Source: Planctomycetota bacterium (GTDB lineage Bacteria > Planctomycetota > Planctomycetia > Pirellulales > Pirellulaceae). From it: a DNA stretch of 25,826 bases. Location: the NCBI GenBank assembly GCA_026692885.1, contig JAPLNJ010001116.1, positions 1 to 25,826 on the forward strand. The letters run 5' to 3'. Below the pieces are notes generated by a model. The model worked only from the letters and a program-made list of their open reading frames with translations, was not told where the DNA came from and did not search any database. Positions 14,901 through 22,062 of this stretch are shown one piece after another (position 1 is the first letter of the stretch; each line of letters begins with the position of its first letter). Both the position numbers and the translations under genes were made by a program.

Positions 14901-16471
14901 TAGAAGCGATCGGCGGGAATCTCTTCGATCCATTGGACCGTGGTTCCTTTGGAAGGCCGGTCCGAGGTATCCTCGTCCGCGACTTCATCCTCGTCTTCCG
15001 GCCCATCTACCGGAGAAGAGGAGAAGGGGAGAGGAGGAGAAGAGGAGAGGAATTCGTGGTCCTCGTCTCCCCCGTTCCCCTTCTCCCTTTCTCCTCTTCT
15101 CCTTATCTCCTCTTCTCTTTTGGGTCTATACTTCTCGCCCTGGGCAACGGGCAAAACCACCTCCAGCTTCTGCCGTCGCAGCCGGCACATCGGCTGGTTG
15201 CTGATGCCGGGTGCCAGTTCCAGCAGTGCCTCGTAGACGCGGCCGAGGTCTTCCACGTCGAGCGGTCCGTAGTGGACTCGCTCCCGGGAAGAACCTTTCT
15301 TCTTGGGCGTCGTCCACAGGAGTTGGTCGAGCAGATGGGCCACCGCCCGCTCGCCCCAGCAGAGTCGGGAAAGCACCGGTGTTGCCATCGTCCCGAACAG
15401 GGTTCCGCCCAACGGCTTGACGTTCAGCTCGGTGCAGACCAGCCCCTCGTCGAACATCTTGAACAGCCTGCGCATGCCCCCTTCGAGCAGCCCACCCGTC
15501 TCGGCCCCCTCGTGGAGAATTGCCTGGGCGAAAGGGGCAAGCGACATGCTTGGGCTGAAAGTGTTCCGCCACAGGCTGGTGGAGGCGAAGGTGAACGAAC
15601 GGGCCGGGTCGTCGCTCGATTCGAGCTTGAGCACAAACAAGAGCCGGTAGACCAGGACTAGACCCTCGTGCCAGAGCACGCGGGCAAGAGCATCGCGGTC
15701 GGTCTGCTCGACCAGCCAATGGCGATTGGCCGGGTGGTCGAGCACCTCTTGGATGAATCGACCGATTGCCTGGCGGGCCTGGTCCCGCAGGTCCTTGGTC
15801 ACCCGGGCCTGCTGCAACCGGGCCTTATCGACCAGGTCCGGCACCGCCTTGACGCCAGCCGGCGAGGCCAGCGCCAGAAGCAACCGGAAGGAGTCGGGCA
15901 CGTCCCGGCTCCGCTTCCAGCCTGGGTCCAGGGACATGAGGATCTGGGAATCAGGTCGGGCTGGATCGGAAATCAGCAGACGCAGTTCGACACCATTGGT
16001 CAGCAGTCCCACTCGTTCGCCGCTGACCAGCAGCACTCGCTGAGCGATCCGCAGGTGGCTGAAACGATACGCCTGACCGCGTTTGGCCGGGGCGTCGAGA
16101 TCCTCGTCCAAGGCGGTTACCCAGACGCGAAGTCTGGATTCCCCGTCCTTCGATGTCAGCAGATACCCGCCCGACTCATGTCCCTCCCGTGTCTCGACCT
16201 GCTGGGCCTGCTGGATTTCTTCCGCATAGCCAAGCGGGGCGAGAATCGGCTCGATCACCTGATTCCTGACACGGAGCGGCCCGCCGCGCACAGCCAGTTG
16301 GGCCAGGTGCCGGCGGTAGACGTCCCAAGTCTTCTTGAGTTCCTTCGCCTCGATGCCGGTGGTCTTGGACAGCAGCTTGAGCTTCGTGAGTTCGTTCTCC
16401 AGCTCGAACTTCACGAAGGGCCCGGGTAAGGCAGGGCCGTGAAATTGGATATCGCTTAAGTCTAAGGGCAT
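11915..16471 (-). CDS. Large Eco57I-type N6-adenine DNA methylase, DISARM DrmMI-like
   Basis: The 1518-residue product opens with a helical region containing a type-IIG-like segment (VRNQVIEPILAPLGY). A long helical domain follows, then SGSYYTPHSFVRFLV (motif X region, ~539). Next come AdoMet-binding motif I DPAMGSGHF (~577) and catalytic motif IV GNPPWEA (~952), which is the N6-adenine signature. The C-terminus holds a target-recognition-like part (FVALGFLSVLASFAFDY). The size and the SNF2 partner upstream match DrmMI of class 1 DISARM; a type IIG enzyme or a BREX PglX relative are alternatives. No nuclease motif is obvious at the N-terminus. The ATG at 16471 was chosen because AAGGA lies seven bases before it, even though the frame stays open through the upstream repeat. 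Repeat inserts lie at about 451-487 and 851-884. Confidence 0.88.
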   Translation of the reverse strand: MPLDLSDIQFHGPALPGPFVKFELENELTKLKLLSKTTGIEAKELKKTWDVYRRHLAQLAVRGGPLRVRNQVIEPILAPLGYAEEIQQAQQVETREGHESGGYLLTSKDGESRLRVWVTALDEDLDAPAKRGQAYRFSHLRIAQRVLLVSGERVGLLTNGVELRLLISDPARPDSQILMSLDPGWKRSRDVPDSFRLLLALASPAGVKAVPDLVDKARLQQARVTKDLRDQARQAIGRFIQEVLDHPANRHWLVEQTDRDALARVLWHEGLVLVYRLLFVLKLESSDDPARSFTFASTSLWRNTFSPSMSLAPFAQAILHEGAETGGLLEGGMRRLFKMFDEGLVCTELNVKPLGGTLFGTMATPVLSRLCWGERAVAHLLDQLLWTTPKKKGSSRERVHYGPLDVEDLGRVYEALLELAPGISNQPMCRLRRQKLEVVLPVAQGEKYRPKREEEIRRRGEREKGNGGDEDHEFLSSSPPLPFSSSPVDGPEDEDEVADEDTSDRPSKGTTVQWIEEIPADRFYLRVGLGRKASGSYYTPHSFVRFLVQETLGPQVAERSPQDDSQPGEILKLRVLDPAMGSGHFLVEACRFLGQHLYEAARLCDEKAIALEFQAEKAGNKAEREKLETQARAYRQRVLDLPDPDDELVRYLPSRSVEGEQSGVSQRKAEALCRRMVAVHCLYGVDKNPLAVELAKLALWLESHAEGMPLTFLDHRLVVGDSLTGPFWERLLTWPSKPDEKLEGVIFRGLENRLRSALFDALRHVKRLEASVGVTLAEVAEKQAAKADLDDALLPFRVAAAAWAGGVMLGPEKCDDVAYAELLQTIATTHELPNRLTSDTSRLAAETPSEYVRGEKKRRGDTETRRRGDSDLSASPRLPIPVSSPVASRLRAMIARGLGIDDVPDDGAALAALVKSGCCVPALPYDLTFPEVFYPNGVPYGRHGFDAVLGNPPWEAIQFKSKEFFAAFDFEILNAPTKRERLALEGRLMADPRCGPLFDRYKEEFEEQKRVNDTLYEHQKVFVHGDLAGRQLDAFRVFAERNAQLLTSHGILGALVPSGFHANEGATGIRQLYLEKMALFCCYSFENRRKLFEIDSRAKFALVVVRAGRTADTFLAAFYVHDDEWLFTEARQRDSLRYTLDFVRNTGGEYLTFLELRSSRDADVARRCFEAVGRFGSTSERAGLRFGTECHMTNDSWRFTPTDEVCSQDADPRNPIVCADLIQRRLLLLHDDKTYDTYSDLTRKWRPRYLVPLDNLGDKPSWVRSASFYRLSFRNITGATNYRTCIAHLLPPGHLFGHGASCDRTPENHATFVALGFLSVLASFAFDYCLRLKTLANLSLFIVDGCPFPAIETRRPFLAHSALRLTCNHSGYAPLWHEQLGDAWREPGKPQFTWPVLAGDDERWDVRSAIDAVVADAYGLSRDQYAHVLSTFSHASYRKAPELCLAKFDELKQIGLDAFTRKYDPYHDIPLNENLPQPVIDLPIPGEATDDGPRTTDESDGEFRLSGTPKAKRGRKQR
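11981..12008. repeat. Four tandem GTCCGTN heptamers in the methylase 3' end
   Basis: The units GTCCGTA, GTCCGTG, GTCCGTC and GTCCGTG run head to tail. In the coding direction they give the hydrophilic stretch DDGPRTTDES near the methylase C-terminus. A 7-bp unit shifts frame with each copy gained or lost, so only changes in multiples of three units are neutral. Confidence 0.8.
13818..13917. repeat. Purine/pyrimidine inverted repeat E3, inside the methylase gene
   Basis: The left arm has GGGGAGACGCGGTGACGCGG. The right arm has CCCCGCGTCTCCGTGTCTCC, the imperfect reverse complement, and then a CTCTTCTTCTCGCC stretch. The coding product is GEKKRRGDTETRRRGD followed by SASPRLPIPVSSP, at about residues 851-884, shortly before the NPPW motif. 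The frame is kept. It belongs to the same subfamily as E2. Confidence 0.85.
15010..15120. repeat. Polypurine/polypyrimidine inverted repeat E4, inside the methylase gene
   Basis: The purine arm (15011-15050, GGAGAAGAGGAGAAGGGGAG-type) is followed by a pyrimidine arm (15063-15118, CTCCCTTTCTCCTCTTCTCC-type). It encodes KREEEIRRRGEREKG and then SSSPPLPFSSSP, at about residues 451-487, between the N-terminal helical domain and motif X. An acidic linker follows directly. Confidence 0.85.
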
Positions 16472-16489
16472 GTCGTGTCCTTCGTAGGC

Positions 16490-16597
16490 AGGGGAGCGGG
16501 GGAGAAGAGGAGCGGGGGAGAAGAGGAGACAAAAGTCCACGCCCACGTTCTCCCCTTCTCCTCGTCTCCCTTTCTCCTCTTCCCCTCTTCTTCCACT
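16490..16597. repeat. Polypurine/polypyrimidine inverted repeat E5, between the four-helix gene and the methylase
   Basis: The purine arm (16491-16529, with GGGGGAGAAGAGGAGCGGGG) and the pyrimidine arm (16549-16594) are separated by about 20 bases. The element fills most of the 131-bp gap between the four-helix-bundle stop and the methylase start. It could fold in the transcript and tune expression of the downstream methylase. It is open in the methylase frame, so a longer methylase is possible in principle, but the AAGGA before 16471 argues against that. Confidence 0.8.
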
Positions 16598-16602
16598 CTG
16601 CG

Positions 16603-16989
16603 TCAACGGCGCGTGAGCAGCCACGGTTCTGGGTGCGAGATCATCTCCACCAACATCCGGATGACTTCCTCGTACGCTCTGTAAAGTTCGACGGCTTCGT
16701 CTCGTTTCAGATACTCGCACTCGACGGCGAATTGCAACCAGACTTGTGTTTCGGCTGCCTCGCTCTCGGAGTCTGACAGCTTGCTGATAAAGGCTGCCTC
16801 GTACCGCCGTTTCCGCCAAGCCTCGGCGAGGTTGGCGCAGACGGATCGCGAGGAACGGCGAATCTGGTCGGTCAGCGAGTACGTTTCTTCTTTCGGGAAT
16901 TCCTTTGACAGCCTAAAGATCGTCATAGCCACATCGAACGCCTTGCTGTAAACCTGCAACTCCGTATGCCGCGTGATTTTCTTAGCCAT
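16603..16989 (-). CDS. Four-helix-bundle protein (S23 / 23S rRNA intervening-sequence family)
   Basis: At 128 residues this is close to the usual family length. It begins with basic and polar residues and LQVYSKAFDVAMTIFRLSK. Then come the signature FPKEETYSLTDQIRRSSRSV and CANLAEAWRKRRYEAAFISKL, followed by two more helices ending in ELYRAYEEVIRMLVEM. Family members form small oligomers; some are encoded within intervening sequences of 23S rRNA and related ones (Avd) serve diversity-generating retroelements, but the molecular role is unsettled. Here it sits between SNF2 and methylase, with repeats E6 before it and E5 after it. The start at 16989 uses CAGGGAGAG (16996-17004), which is itself part of repeat E6. 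I think it is a passenger of the repeat rather than a defence component. Confidence 0.9.
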   Translation of the reverse strand: MAKKITRHTELQVYSKAFDVAMTIFRLSKEFPKEETYSLTDQIRRSSRSVCANLAEAWRKRRYEAAFISKLSDSESEAAETQVWLQFAVECEYLKRDEAVELYRAYEEVIRMLVEMISHPEPWLLTRR

Positions 16990-16991
16990 CT

Positions 16992-17029
16992 CGTGCTCTC
17001 CCTGTCTCCTCTTCTCCCAGTCTCCTCTT
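16992..17029. repeat. Half element E6: single purine arm before the four-helix gene
   Basis: On the plus strand this is pyrimidine-only (TCTCCTCTTCTCCCAGTCTC), so the transcript carries GAGGAGACAGGGAGAG. It fills the 40-bp gap between the SNF2 stop (17030) and the four-helix start (16989) and provides the latter's ribosome binding site. No opposing arm is adjacent; the matching pyrimidine arm would be the one in E5, on the other side of the gene. Confidence 0.7.
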
Positions 17030-20000
17030 CTATCCCTCCGGCATGAGCATCAGCACGCCCAAGGGGATCACCTCCGGCTCCGCGACCGCTAGAAGGTTTT
17101 CCAGGGTGGCCATGCGTTGGCGGTAGATCCGCAACACGCCGTCGGCTTCGCTACGCTTGGCCGGCGTCTGGTTCCTATCGGAACCAAACGCCGCAAGCCG
17201 CTGCTTAGGATCATCCATACTCTGCCAAGCTCCCTCCGCTCCTTTTCTCCCCCTCTCCTCTTCTCCCCTGCTCCCCTGCTCCTCTGCTCCCCCTCGCTGC
17301 TCATCAAACAGACCTCGCTGGACCGCCGTTGCCACGCCGGTCCCAGTAATCTCCTGGGCCCGATTGCGAAGCCATTCCTGCTGGCTCTGCCGCTCCTGCT
17401 GGAGGGTCTTGGTTCTCGCCTCGACGAACGCCTTAGCGACTGGCTGAAAGCAGGCCAGCGCCGCCTCGGCCGACCGATCACCGGCTGGCTTCGCCCAGGA
17501 CTCGAAGTGCTTCTTCCAAAGGTCCGTGGTACGAATAGCCGTTGCCGGATCGACCAGGTGGCTCCATTGGTCGGCGGTCAGGTAGACCTGCGGGGGCCCC
17601 GAAGCTGCGATCTTCACAGCCAAGACACGCTCCAGCTCTCTGCCAGACCGACTGGAGACGCGGCCCAGGTAGGTATAGAGGAGACAGGGCGAGGGAACGT
17701 CGGCCTTGGCGGCGCTGGCGCGGGGGTCCTGATGGGACGTGGCCATGCCGCCGAAGGACAAGTTGCGGACGCGGTCGAGGGCCCGTCGCACGAGCGGATG
17801 GGCCCGGCCCAGGAAGCCGACCGGGTTCTCCTGCTCGTCGGCCATCACTTCCAGCCGCGTGGTCAGCCTGACCAACCGTTTTTCGGGATCGTAGCCGGGA
17901 AGGTCCTCCAGCCCATAGCACCAAGCCGGCGGAAGGCGAAGCTGGAAATAGGGATCTTCCAGCTGGCCATCGACTTGGCCACCGTCCAACCGCACGGCAT
18001 CACAAACAAACGCCGCCAGATCGACCGTGCCCACTCGGTCGCCCAGTTCCCGGGCCTGCACCGCCTCCTGGAGCTGGGCCTCGTCGGCGTTCAGTCCGGC
18101 CTCGCCCAGCCAGGAGTTGGTCTTGGCTGCTTGCTCGAAGCCTTTGAGGCTGCGGTCGATCTCCTCCAAGAGTTCCTGGGTCGCTTGGTCAGCCCCCTCC
18201 GCTTCGTCGCCTTCGCGGAAGTCGAACAGCGTGGGTTGGTCCTGGAACAGGCGTGTGTCCTCGTCCAACAGGCCGGCCAGTAGTCTGGCTTGGGCGGCGT
18301 CGCTGGAAGCGGTGATGCCCAGGGTGTTGGGAACGAACGTCAGCCGGGCCCGCTGCCGCTCGTACTTGGCAATCAGCCGCAGGAGAATGCGGTCCTCGAA
18401 GGTGCCGCGGAGAAACAGGTAGCGGACGATCGGCTCGTGCTGCTGGCCGTAACGGTCGATGCGGCCGTTGCGCTGTTCGAGCCGGTTTGGGTTGAACGGC
18501 AACTCCATGTGGATCAGGTGATGGCAGCGCTGATGCAGGTTGAGACCCTCGGCGGCCGCGTCGGTGCTCACCAGCACGAGACCCTCCTGGGTGCGGAACC
18601 GTTCGGTGATCGCCAGCCGGGTCTTCTCGGTGTCGGCGCCACACATCGTCAGGACCGTGCCGATACCGCTCGACTTCTTGAGGACTTGGACCGCAGCGTT
18701 CTGGCTATCGACGTACTCGGTGTAGATCAGCACGTTGGTCCGGGGCTCTCCCTGGCGGATCGCTTGGACCTCGGCTAAGAGCTGTTCGAGCTTCGGGTCC
18801 TGCGTCTCGGCCTCCTGGGCCAAGTCGATCAGCCCCTCCAGGTGCTCGACAATGTTGGAGACCTTCTCCGCCTGGTACGTGCCACGGCGGATCTCTCGCT
18901 GAATGTCGGCCAACTGGTGAACCAGGTCGTCGGCTTCCAGTTGCGTCCGCTCCTCTTCCTCCTCGGTGCTCATGGTGCCGAACCGTTCTTGCTTCTTGAG
19001 GTACTCGCGGAGCGTGCGCCGTCGCTGCCGCCGGGCTTCCTGGCTCTCGACCTTCTCGACCAGCTCGCCCTCCAGCCGATCGGAGACGACGCTGAGCGTG
19101 GCCTTGCAGGCGGCCACGGTGGAGACGCTCCGCTTCAACAGGGCGATGAAGGCCAAGACATCGCTGTAGGTCTTGTTGTGGAACGCCCGGCGCAGCTCGG
19201 GGGCCAAGAGATCCAGTAGCCCCCGTTGCAGCTTGATGTATGCAGTGTGCCGCTTCGGGTCGGGTTTCACGGGAATCGGGGTGACGACCCGTTGCTTGAA
19301 GAGCAGCTGGCCTGTCTTCGGGTCGCGAATGTGGTTCTTGAGCCGACGGACGACGTAGGGCCGATACTGTTCGCCCCGCAGGACGCCGCGGCCATCGACG
19401 AGCGACGGGTCGAGCAGTTCACAGAGCGAAGCGAACGACCGGTCGTTGCCGTCATGCGGCGTGGCCGTCAAGAGCAGCAGGGCGTCGCACCGCCGGGCCA
19501 GGACTTCGGCCAGCCGCCTGCGCTGCGAGTCTTCCCGGTCGATCGTGCCGCCCACATCCATCGCGTGGTGGGCCTCGTCGATCACGACGATGTCGTAGCT
19601 GGCCCGTTCCAACTGGTCCAGCACCCGCTCCTGCTTCAGGAAATCGACCGAAACCAGGCCCAGCGGAATGTGATCAAAGGGGTTGGAACCCAACTCGGTG
19701 GCGCGGCGGACGTCGTCGAGCTTCTTACGGTCGATCACCTCCAGTCGCAGCCCGAACCGCTCCGACATCTCCATCTTCCATTGCTCCAGCAGCGGGCCGG
19801 CCGGTGACACGATGAGGATGCGATGGGCCAGCCGGCGGGCAACCTGCTCGGTGAGCACCAAGCCGGCCTGGATGGTCTTGCCCAAGCCCACCCCGTCGCA
19901 CAGCAGGAGACGCACGCGGATCATGCGGATCGCCCGCAGCACGGGCACCAACTGGTAGGGCTCGATCCGCAGCCGACCGGGCTGGACGGCCAGGAGGGCG

Positions 20001-20278
20001 TTCGGACCCAGGGCCTGCTCCAGCAGGAACGCTTGGTGATAGACCAGCCAGTTGGCCAACGGGCCTGCCCGATCCGGGCGCAGGGCATGGATCACCGGCT
20101 CCAGGTCGTCCTCGAATGGGTACAGAACGTCCAATTCCCGGCCCAGGACCGCGTTTTCCAGCCCGCGCAGCCGGAAGAGCGTCTGCGGCCCGAGGCTCTG
20201 GCTGGAGACCACCTCCCATCGCAGCCCACGGGCGTGGACTTCGGTCCCCGGCAGCAGTTCCATCGTGCTGGTCGTCAT
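17030..20278 (-). CDS. SNF2-family DNA translocase/helicase, DISARM DrmD-like
   Basis: This 1082-residue protein has Walker A DGVGLGKTIQAG (128-139), Walker B DEAHHAMD (234-241), motif III TATPHDG (271-277), and the C-terminal helicase lobe with LVSTDAAAEGLNLH (~569) and the SNF2 arginine-finger motif EQRNGRIDRYGQ (~606). A long C-terminal region without recognisable motifs follows. Class 1 DISARM is defined by such an SNF2-type protein (DrmD) next to the adenine methylase, and here it opens the island and precedes the methylase. It probably translocates along DNA to help distinguish or remodel unmethylated invading DNA; this is inference. Near the end (about residues 995-1017) is a repeat-derived E/G/R-rich insert. 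The start at 20278 is the first ATG; no clear ribosome binding site is visible, and ATG 20263 is an alternative. Confidence 0.88.
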   Translation of the reverse strand: MTTSTMELLPGTEVHARGLRWEVVSSQSLGPQTLFRLRGLENAVLGRELDVLYPFEDDLEPVIHALRPDRAGPLANWLVYHQAFLLEQALGPNALLAVQPGRLRIEPYQLVPVLRAIRMIRVRLLLCDGVGLGKTIQAGLVLTEQVARRLAHRILIVSPAGPLLEQWKMEMSERFGLRLEVIDRKKLDDVRRATELGSNPFDHIPLGLVSVDFLKQERVLDQLERASYDIVVIDEAHHAMDVGGTIDREDSQRRRLAEVLARRCDALLLLTATPHDGNDRSFASLCELLDPSLVDGRGVLRGEQYRPYVVRRLKNHIRDPKTGQLLFKQRVVTPIPVKPDPKRHTAYIKLQRGLLDLLAPELRRAFHNKTYSDVLAFIALLKRSVSTVAACKATLSVVSDRLEGELVEKVESQEARRQRRRTLREYLKKQERFGTMSTEEEEERTQLEADDLVHQLADIQREIRRGTYQAEKVSNIVEHLEGLIDLAQEAETQDPKLEQLLAEVQAIRQGEPRTNVLIYTEYVDSQNAAVQVLKKSSGIGTVLTMCGADTEKTRLAITERFRTQEGLVLVSTDAAAEGLNLHQRCHHLIHMELPFNPNRLEQRNGRIDRYGQQHEPIVRYLFLRGTFEDRILLRLIAKYERQRARLTFVPNTLGITASSDAAQARLLAGLLDEDTRLFQDQPTLFDFREGDEAEGADQATQELLEEIDRSLKGFEQAAKTNSWLGEAGLNADEAQLQEAVQARELGDRVGTVDLAAFVCDAVRLDGGQVDGQLEDPYFQLRLPPAWCYGLEDLPGYDPEKRLVRLTTRLEVMADEQENPVGFLGRAHPLVRRALDRVRNLSFGGMATSHQDPRASAAKADVPSPCLLYTYLGRVSSRSGRELERVLAVKIAASGPPQVYLTADQWSHLVDPATAIRTTDLWKKHFESWAKPAGDRSAEAALACFQPVAKAFVEARTKTLQQERQSQQEWLRNRAQEITGTGVATAVQRGLFDEQRGGAEEQGSRGEEERGRKGAEGAWQSMDDPKQRLAAFGSDRNQTPAKRSEADGVLRIYRQRMATLENLLAVAEPEVIPLGVLMLMPEG
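17229..17295. repeat. Half element E7: purine arm inside the SNF2 gene
   Basis: On the plus strand it reads CTCCTTTTCTCCCCCTCTCC and similar. In the coding direction it encodes RGGAEEQGSRGEEERGRKGA near the C-terminus of the SNF2 protein. No opposing pyrimidine arm is present, so this looks like a partial copy or one that has lost an arm. The frame is kept. Confidence 0.7.
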
Positions 20279-20526
20279 GGTGTCGTCAGCTTCGTCATCG
20301 TGATGGCTCCCGAACGAATCGTCCCCTGTCAGCGTGGTACTAACCTTACCAGACTGCCCATCGGCAGAGAACTACCCTTGCGCCCAAGAGGTGACTCCCT
20401 TCGTGTGACGGCCCCGACCCGAACGACGCAGAGTCTCGGTCACGCCAGGAGCGGGCGCACTGGCAGCATCGCTGATCGGCCCCGAGTCTCTTCGACGGTT
20501 CCACAGATTGTTGACCGTCGAGCTGC

Positions 20527-22023
20527 CTACTGGTCCTTGCCGATCAGCTGCACCTGGGTAGCGTTGAACTTTGCCCAGCTCGCATACCAGGGCAATGGCG
20601 TGTAGCGGCGCCCGAAGATGTGACGCTGCGGGGCCAGTCCCCAGAGGCCACGTTGGATCTGCTCCTGGACTGCCCAGAATCGCTCCACAGCCGCAAGTCG
20701 CTCCGGCGTCCACTGGTTTCCAAAACCAATCTCCCGGTGGATGGCGAACAACTGCTGCTTCAACTCCCATTGCCGCACGCGCCAGCCTCGATTGGGAGTC
20801 GTCTTGAGGAGCGTCTCCAACGTCGCCGCCGACTTCTGAATATCCACGTCGAAGGGCTTTCCCCACGCCTTCAGCCACGCCGCCCAGAGTCGAGCCGTAT
20901 CCGCGTTGACCCCGAAGTACCGCCGCGCGTAGGCGTCCAGGACTTCGTCCGCCGTCCGGTACTGGCCTGAAGCCAGCCCCGCCAGGATGGCTTTGTTCAC
21001 GTCCTCGAACACGCCTTCCGAGTAGGCTGTGAGCCCCGTGACGCCCTGGGCCTTCAGGTCGGCTACGGTCTTCTGGAGTCGCTCGGCAGCGACGATCGGT
21101 CCGAGATGTCCGTACATGTCGCGTGGGCTGGCCTGCTCGGCGTAGCTGATGTGGACGAACGCTCCGCGCTGGCAGCCCTTGGGCAGAGGCGATTCCGCAA
21201 TTCTCGTGGCCCCGTAGGGGAGATGGAGGTACATGTGCCCGATCCAGCCCGGCGCATTCTGATCGACCCATTCGGCGAACTGTCGGTGTTCTTCGTCCGA
21301 CCACCACCAGCCGATCATGTCCATCTTGATCTGCGGGTGGTGCTTGCGGGCGACCGTGTAGATTTCGTGCGACAGCTTGGCGAAGGTGAGAATCCAAGGG
21401 TTGCACTTCTCGCAGCGGCAGCCGCCGAAATCATAGGGGCCTGCGCTGAGATGGGTGAGGCGAACACCCGCGCGGGCCAAGTCGGCGAACAGGTTCTCGT
21501 AGTCCTTGAGGATAATCTGGCGGGCCTTCGGGTTCGACGGGCAGATCAACTGCCCGAAGACACGGGCTTCCTTCGTGGCCAGAAGCTCCGGCAGGCATTG
21601 ATCGACATAGACGTGATTGGGGGTGATGGCTAGGTCGCGGAGCAGACCCAGGGCCTGCGCCGAGCCAAAGTTCGTCTTCTTGGCGTCCCAGAGGGCATCG
21701 CCCAGCCCGTAGGTGTGGCCGGAAGGGAACGGATCCTTGCAGTCATCCATGTCGAACCAGTCGGCGTAGCGTTGGAAGCCCCAGAACTTGGCCTCAGCAA
21801 GGACCTCCCGCATCTCGTTGGGGCCGAGCACCTCGTAGCTGTTGCCGAAGTGTCCGGGGGCGTACAGTTCGCACACGTTGAATTCGGGCTTGAGCTGGCT
21901 TGTAACGCCGGAGACGCTGCCAGGGGACGAGGGTTGGTCTTCTGCCGCCTCGCAGGGCACTGATGGAAGACCGCAAGCGAGCAGCAGGATCGCACCAGCA
22001 AGGGATTTCATCCGGTTCCGCAT
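20527..22023 (-). CDS. Secreted glycosidase-like TIM-barrel protein (function unassigned)
   Basis: The 498-residue protein has a signal peptide (MKSLAGAILLLACGLPSVP region). The LLAC could be a lipoprotein cleavage site, though position -2 is not ideal. The body looks like a beta/alpha barrel: ELYAPGHFGNSYEVLGPNEM, YADWFDMDD, LTHLSAGPYDFGGCRCEKC, MDMIGWWWSDEEH and GLTAYSEGVFEDVNK. The CRCEKC pair followed by a search for acidic residues is reminiscent of DUF4838/GH20-like glycosidases, but I cannot name a family. It starts at ATG 22023 with GGAG eight bases upstream; a TTG 18 bases earlier is less likely. Neighbours suggest glycan breakdown at the cell surface. It ends 248 bp before the SNF2 gene and marks the right edge of the island. 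Confidence 0.75.
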   Translation of the reverse strand: MRNRMKSLAGAILLLACGLPSVPCEAAEDQPSSPGSVSGVTSQLKPEFNVCELYAPGHFGNSYEVLGPNEMREVLAEAKFWGFQRYADWFDMDDCKDPFPSGHTYGLGDALWDAKKTNFGSAQALGLLRDLAITPNHVYVDQCLPELLATKEARVFGQLICPSNPKARQIILKDYENLFADLARAGVRLTHLSAGPYDFGGCRCEKCNPWILTFAKLSHEIYTVARKHHPQIKMDMIGWWWSDEEHRQFAEWVDQNAPGWIGHMYLHLPYGATRIAESPLPKGCQRGAFVHISYAEQASPRDMYGHLGPIVAAERLQKTVADLKAQGVTGLTAYSEGVFEDVNKAILAGLASGQYRTADEVLDAYARRYFGVNADTARLWAAWLKAWGKPFDVDIQKSAATLETLLKTTPNRGWRVRQWELKQQLFAIHREIGFGNQWTPERLAAVERFWAVQEQIQRGLWGLAPQRHIFGRRYTPLPWYASWAKFNATQVQLIGKDQ

Positions 22024-22062
22024 TCTTTCGTCTCCAATCAACGGCTGTTTGAAGCGGGTTGG

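Noticed and set aside
11915..16471. BREX (PglX/BrxX) methylase
   Set aside because: No BrxC, PglZ, BrxA or BrxL partner is present, while an SNF2 helicase and a DUF1998 helicase are, which favours a DISARM-like assignment.
16472..16819. N-terminal extension of the methylase through repeat E5 and over the four-helix gene
   Set aside because: The ATG at 16471 has AAGGA upstream and family-like sequence begins there; the extension overlaps the four-helix gene in another frame and is low complexity.
16603..16989. Avd accessory protein of a diversity-generating retroelement
   Set aside because: No reverse transcriptase or template/variable repeat pair lies nearby; the protein fits the general S23 four-helix family.
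7845..17295. CRISPR-like or tandem array made of the purine/pyrimidine repeats
   Set aside because: Copies are far apart, irregular in length and mostly within coding sequence, with no regular spacers or cas genes.
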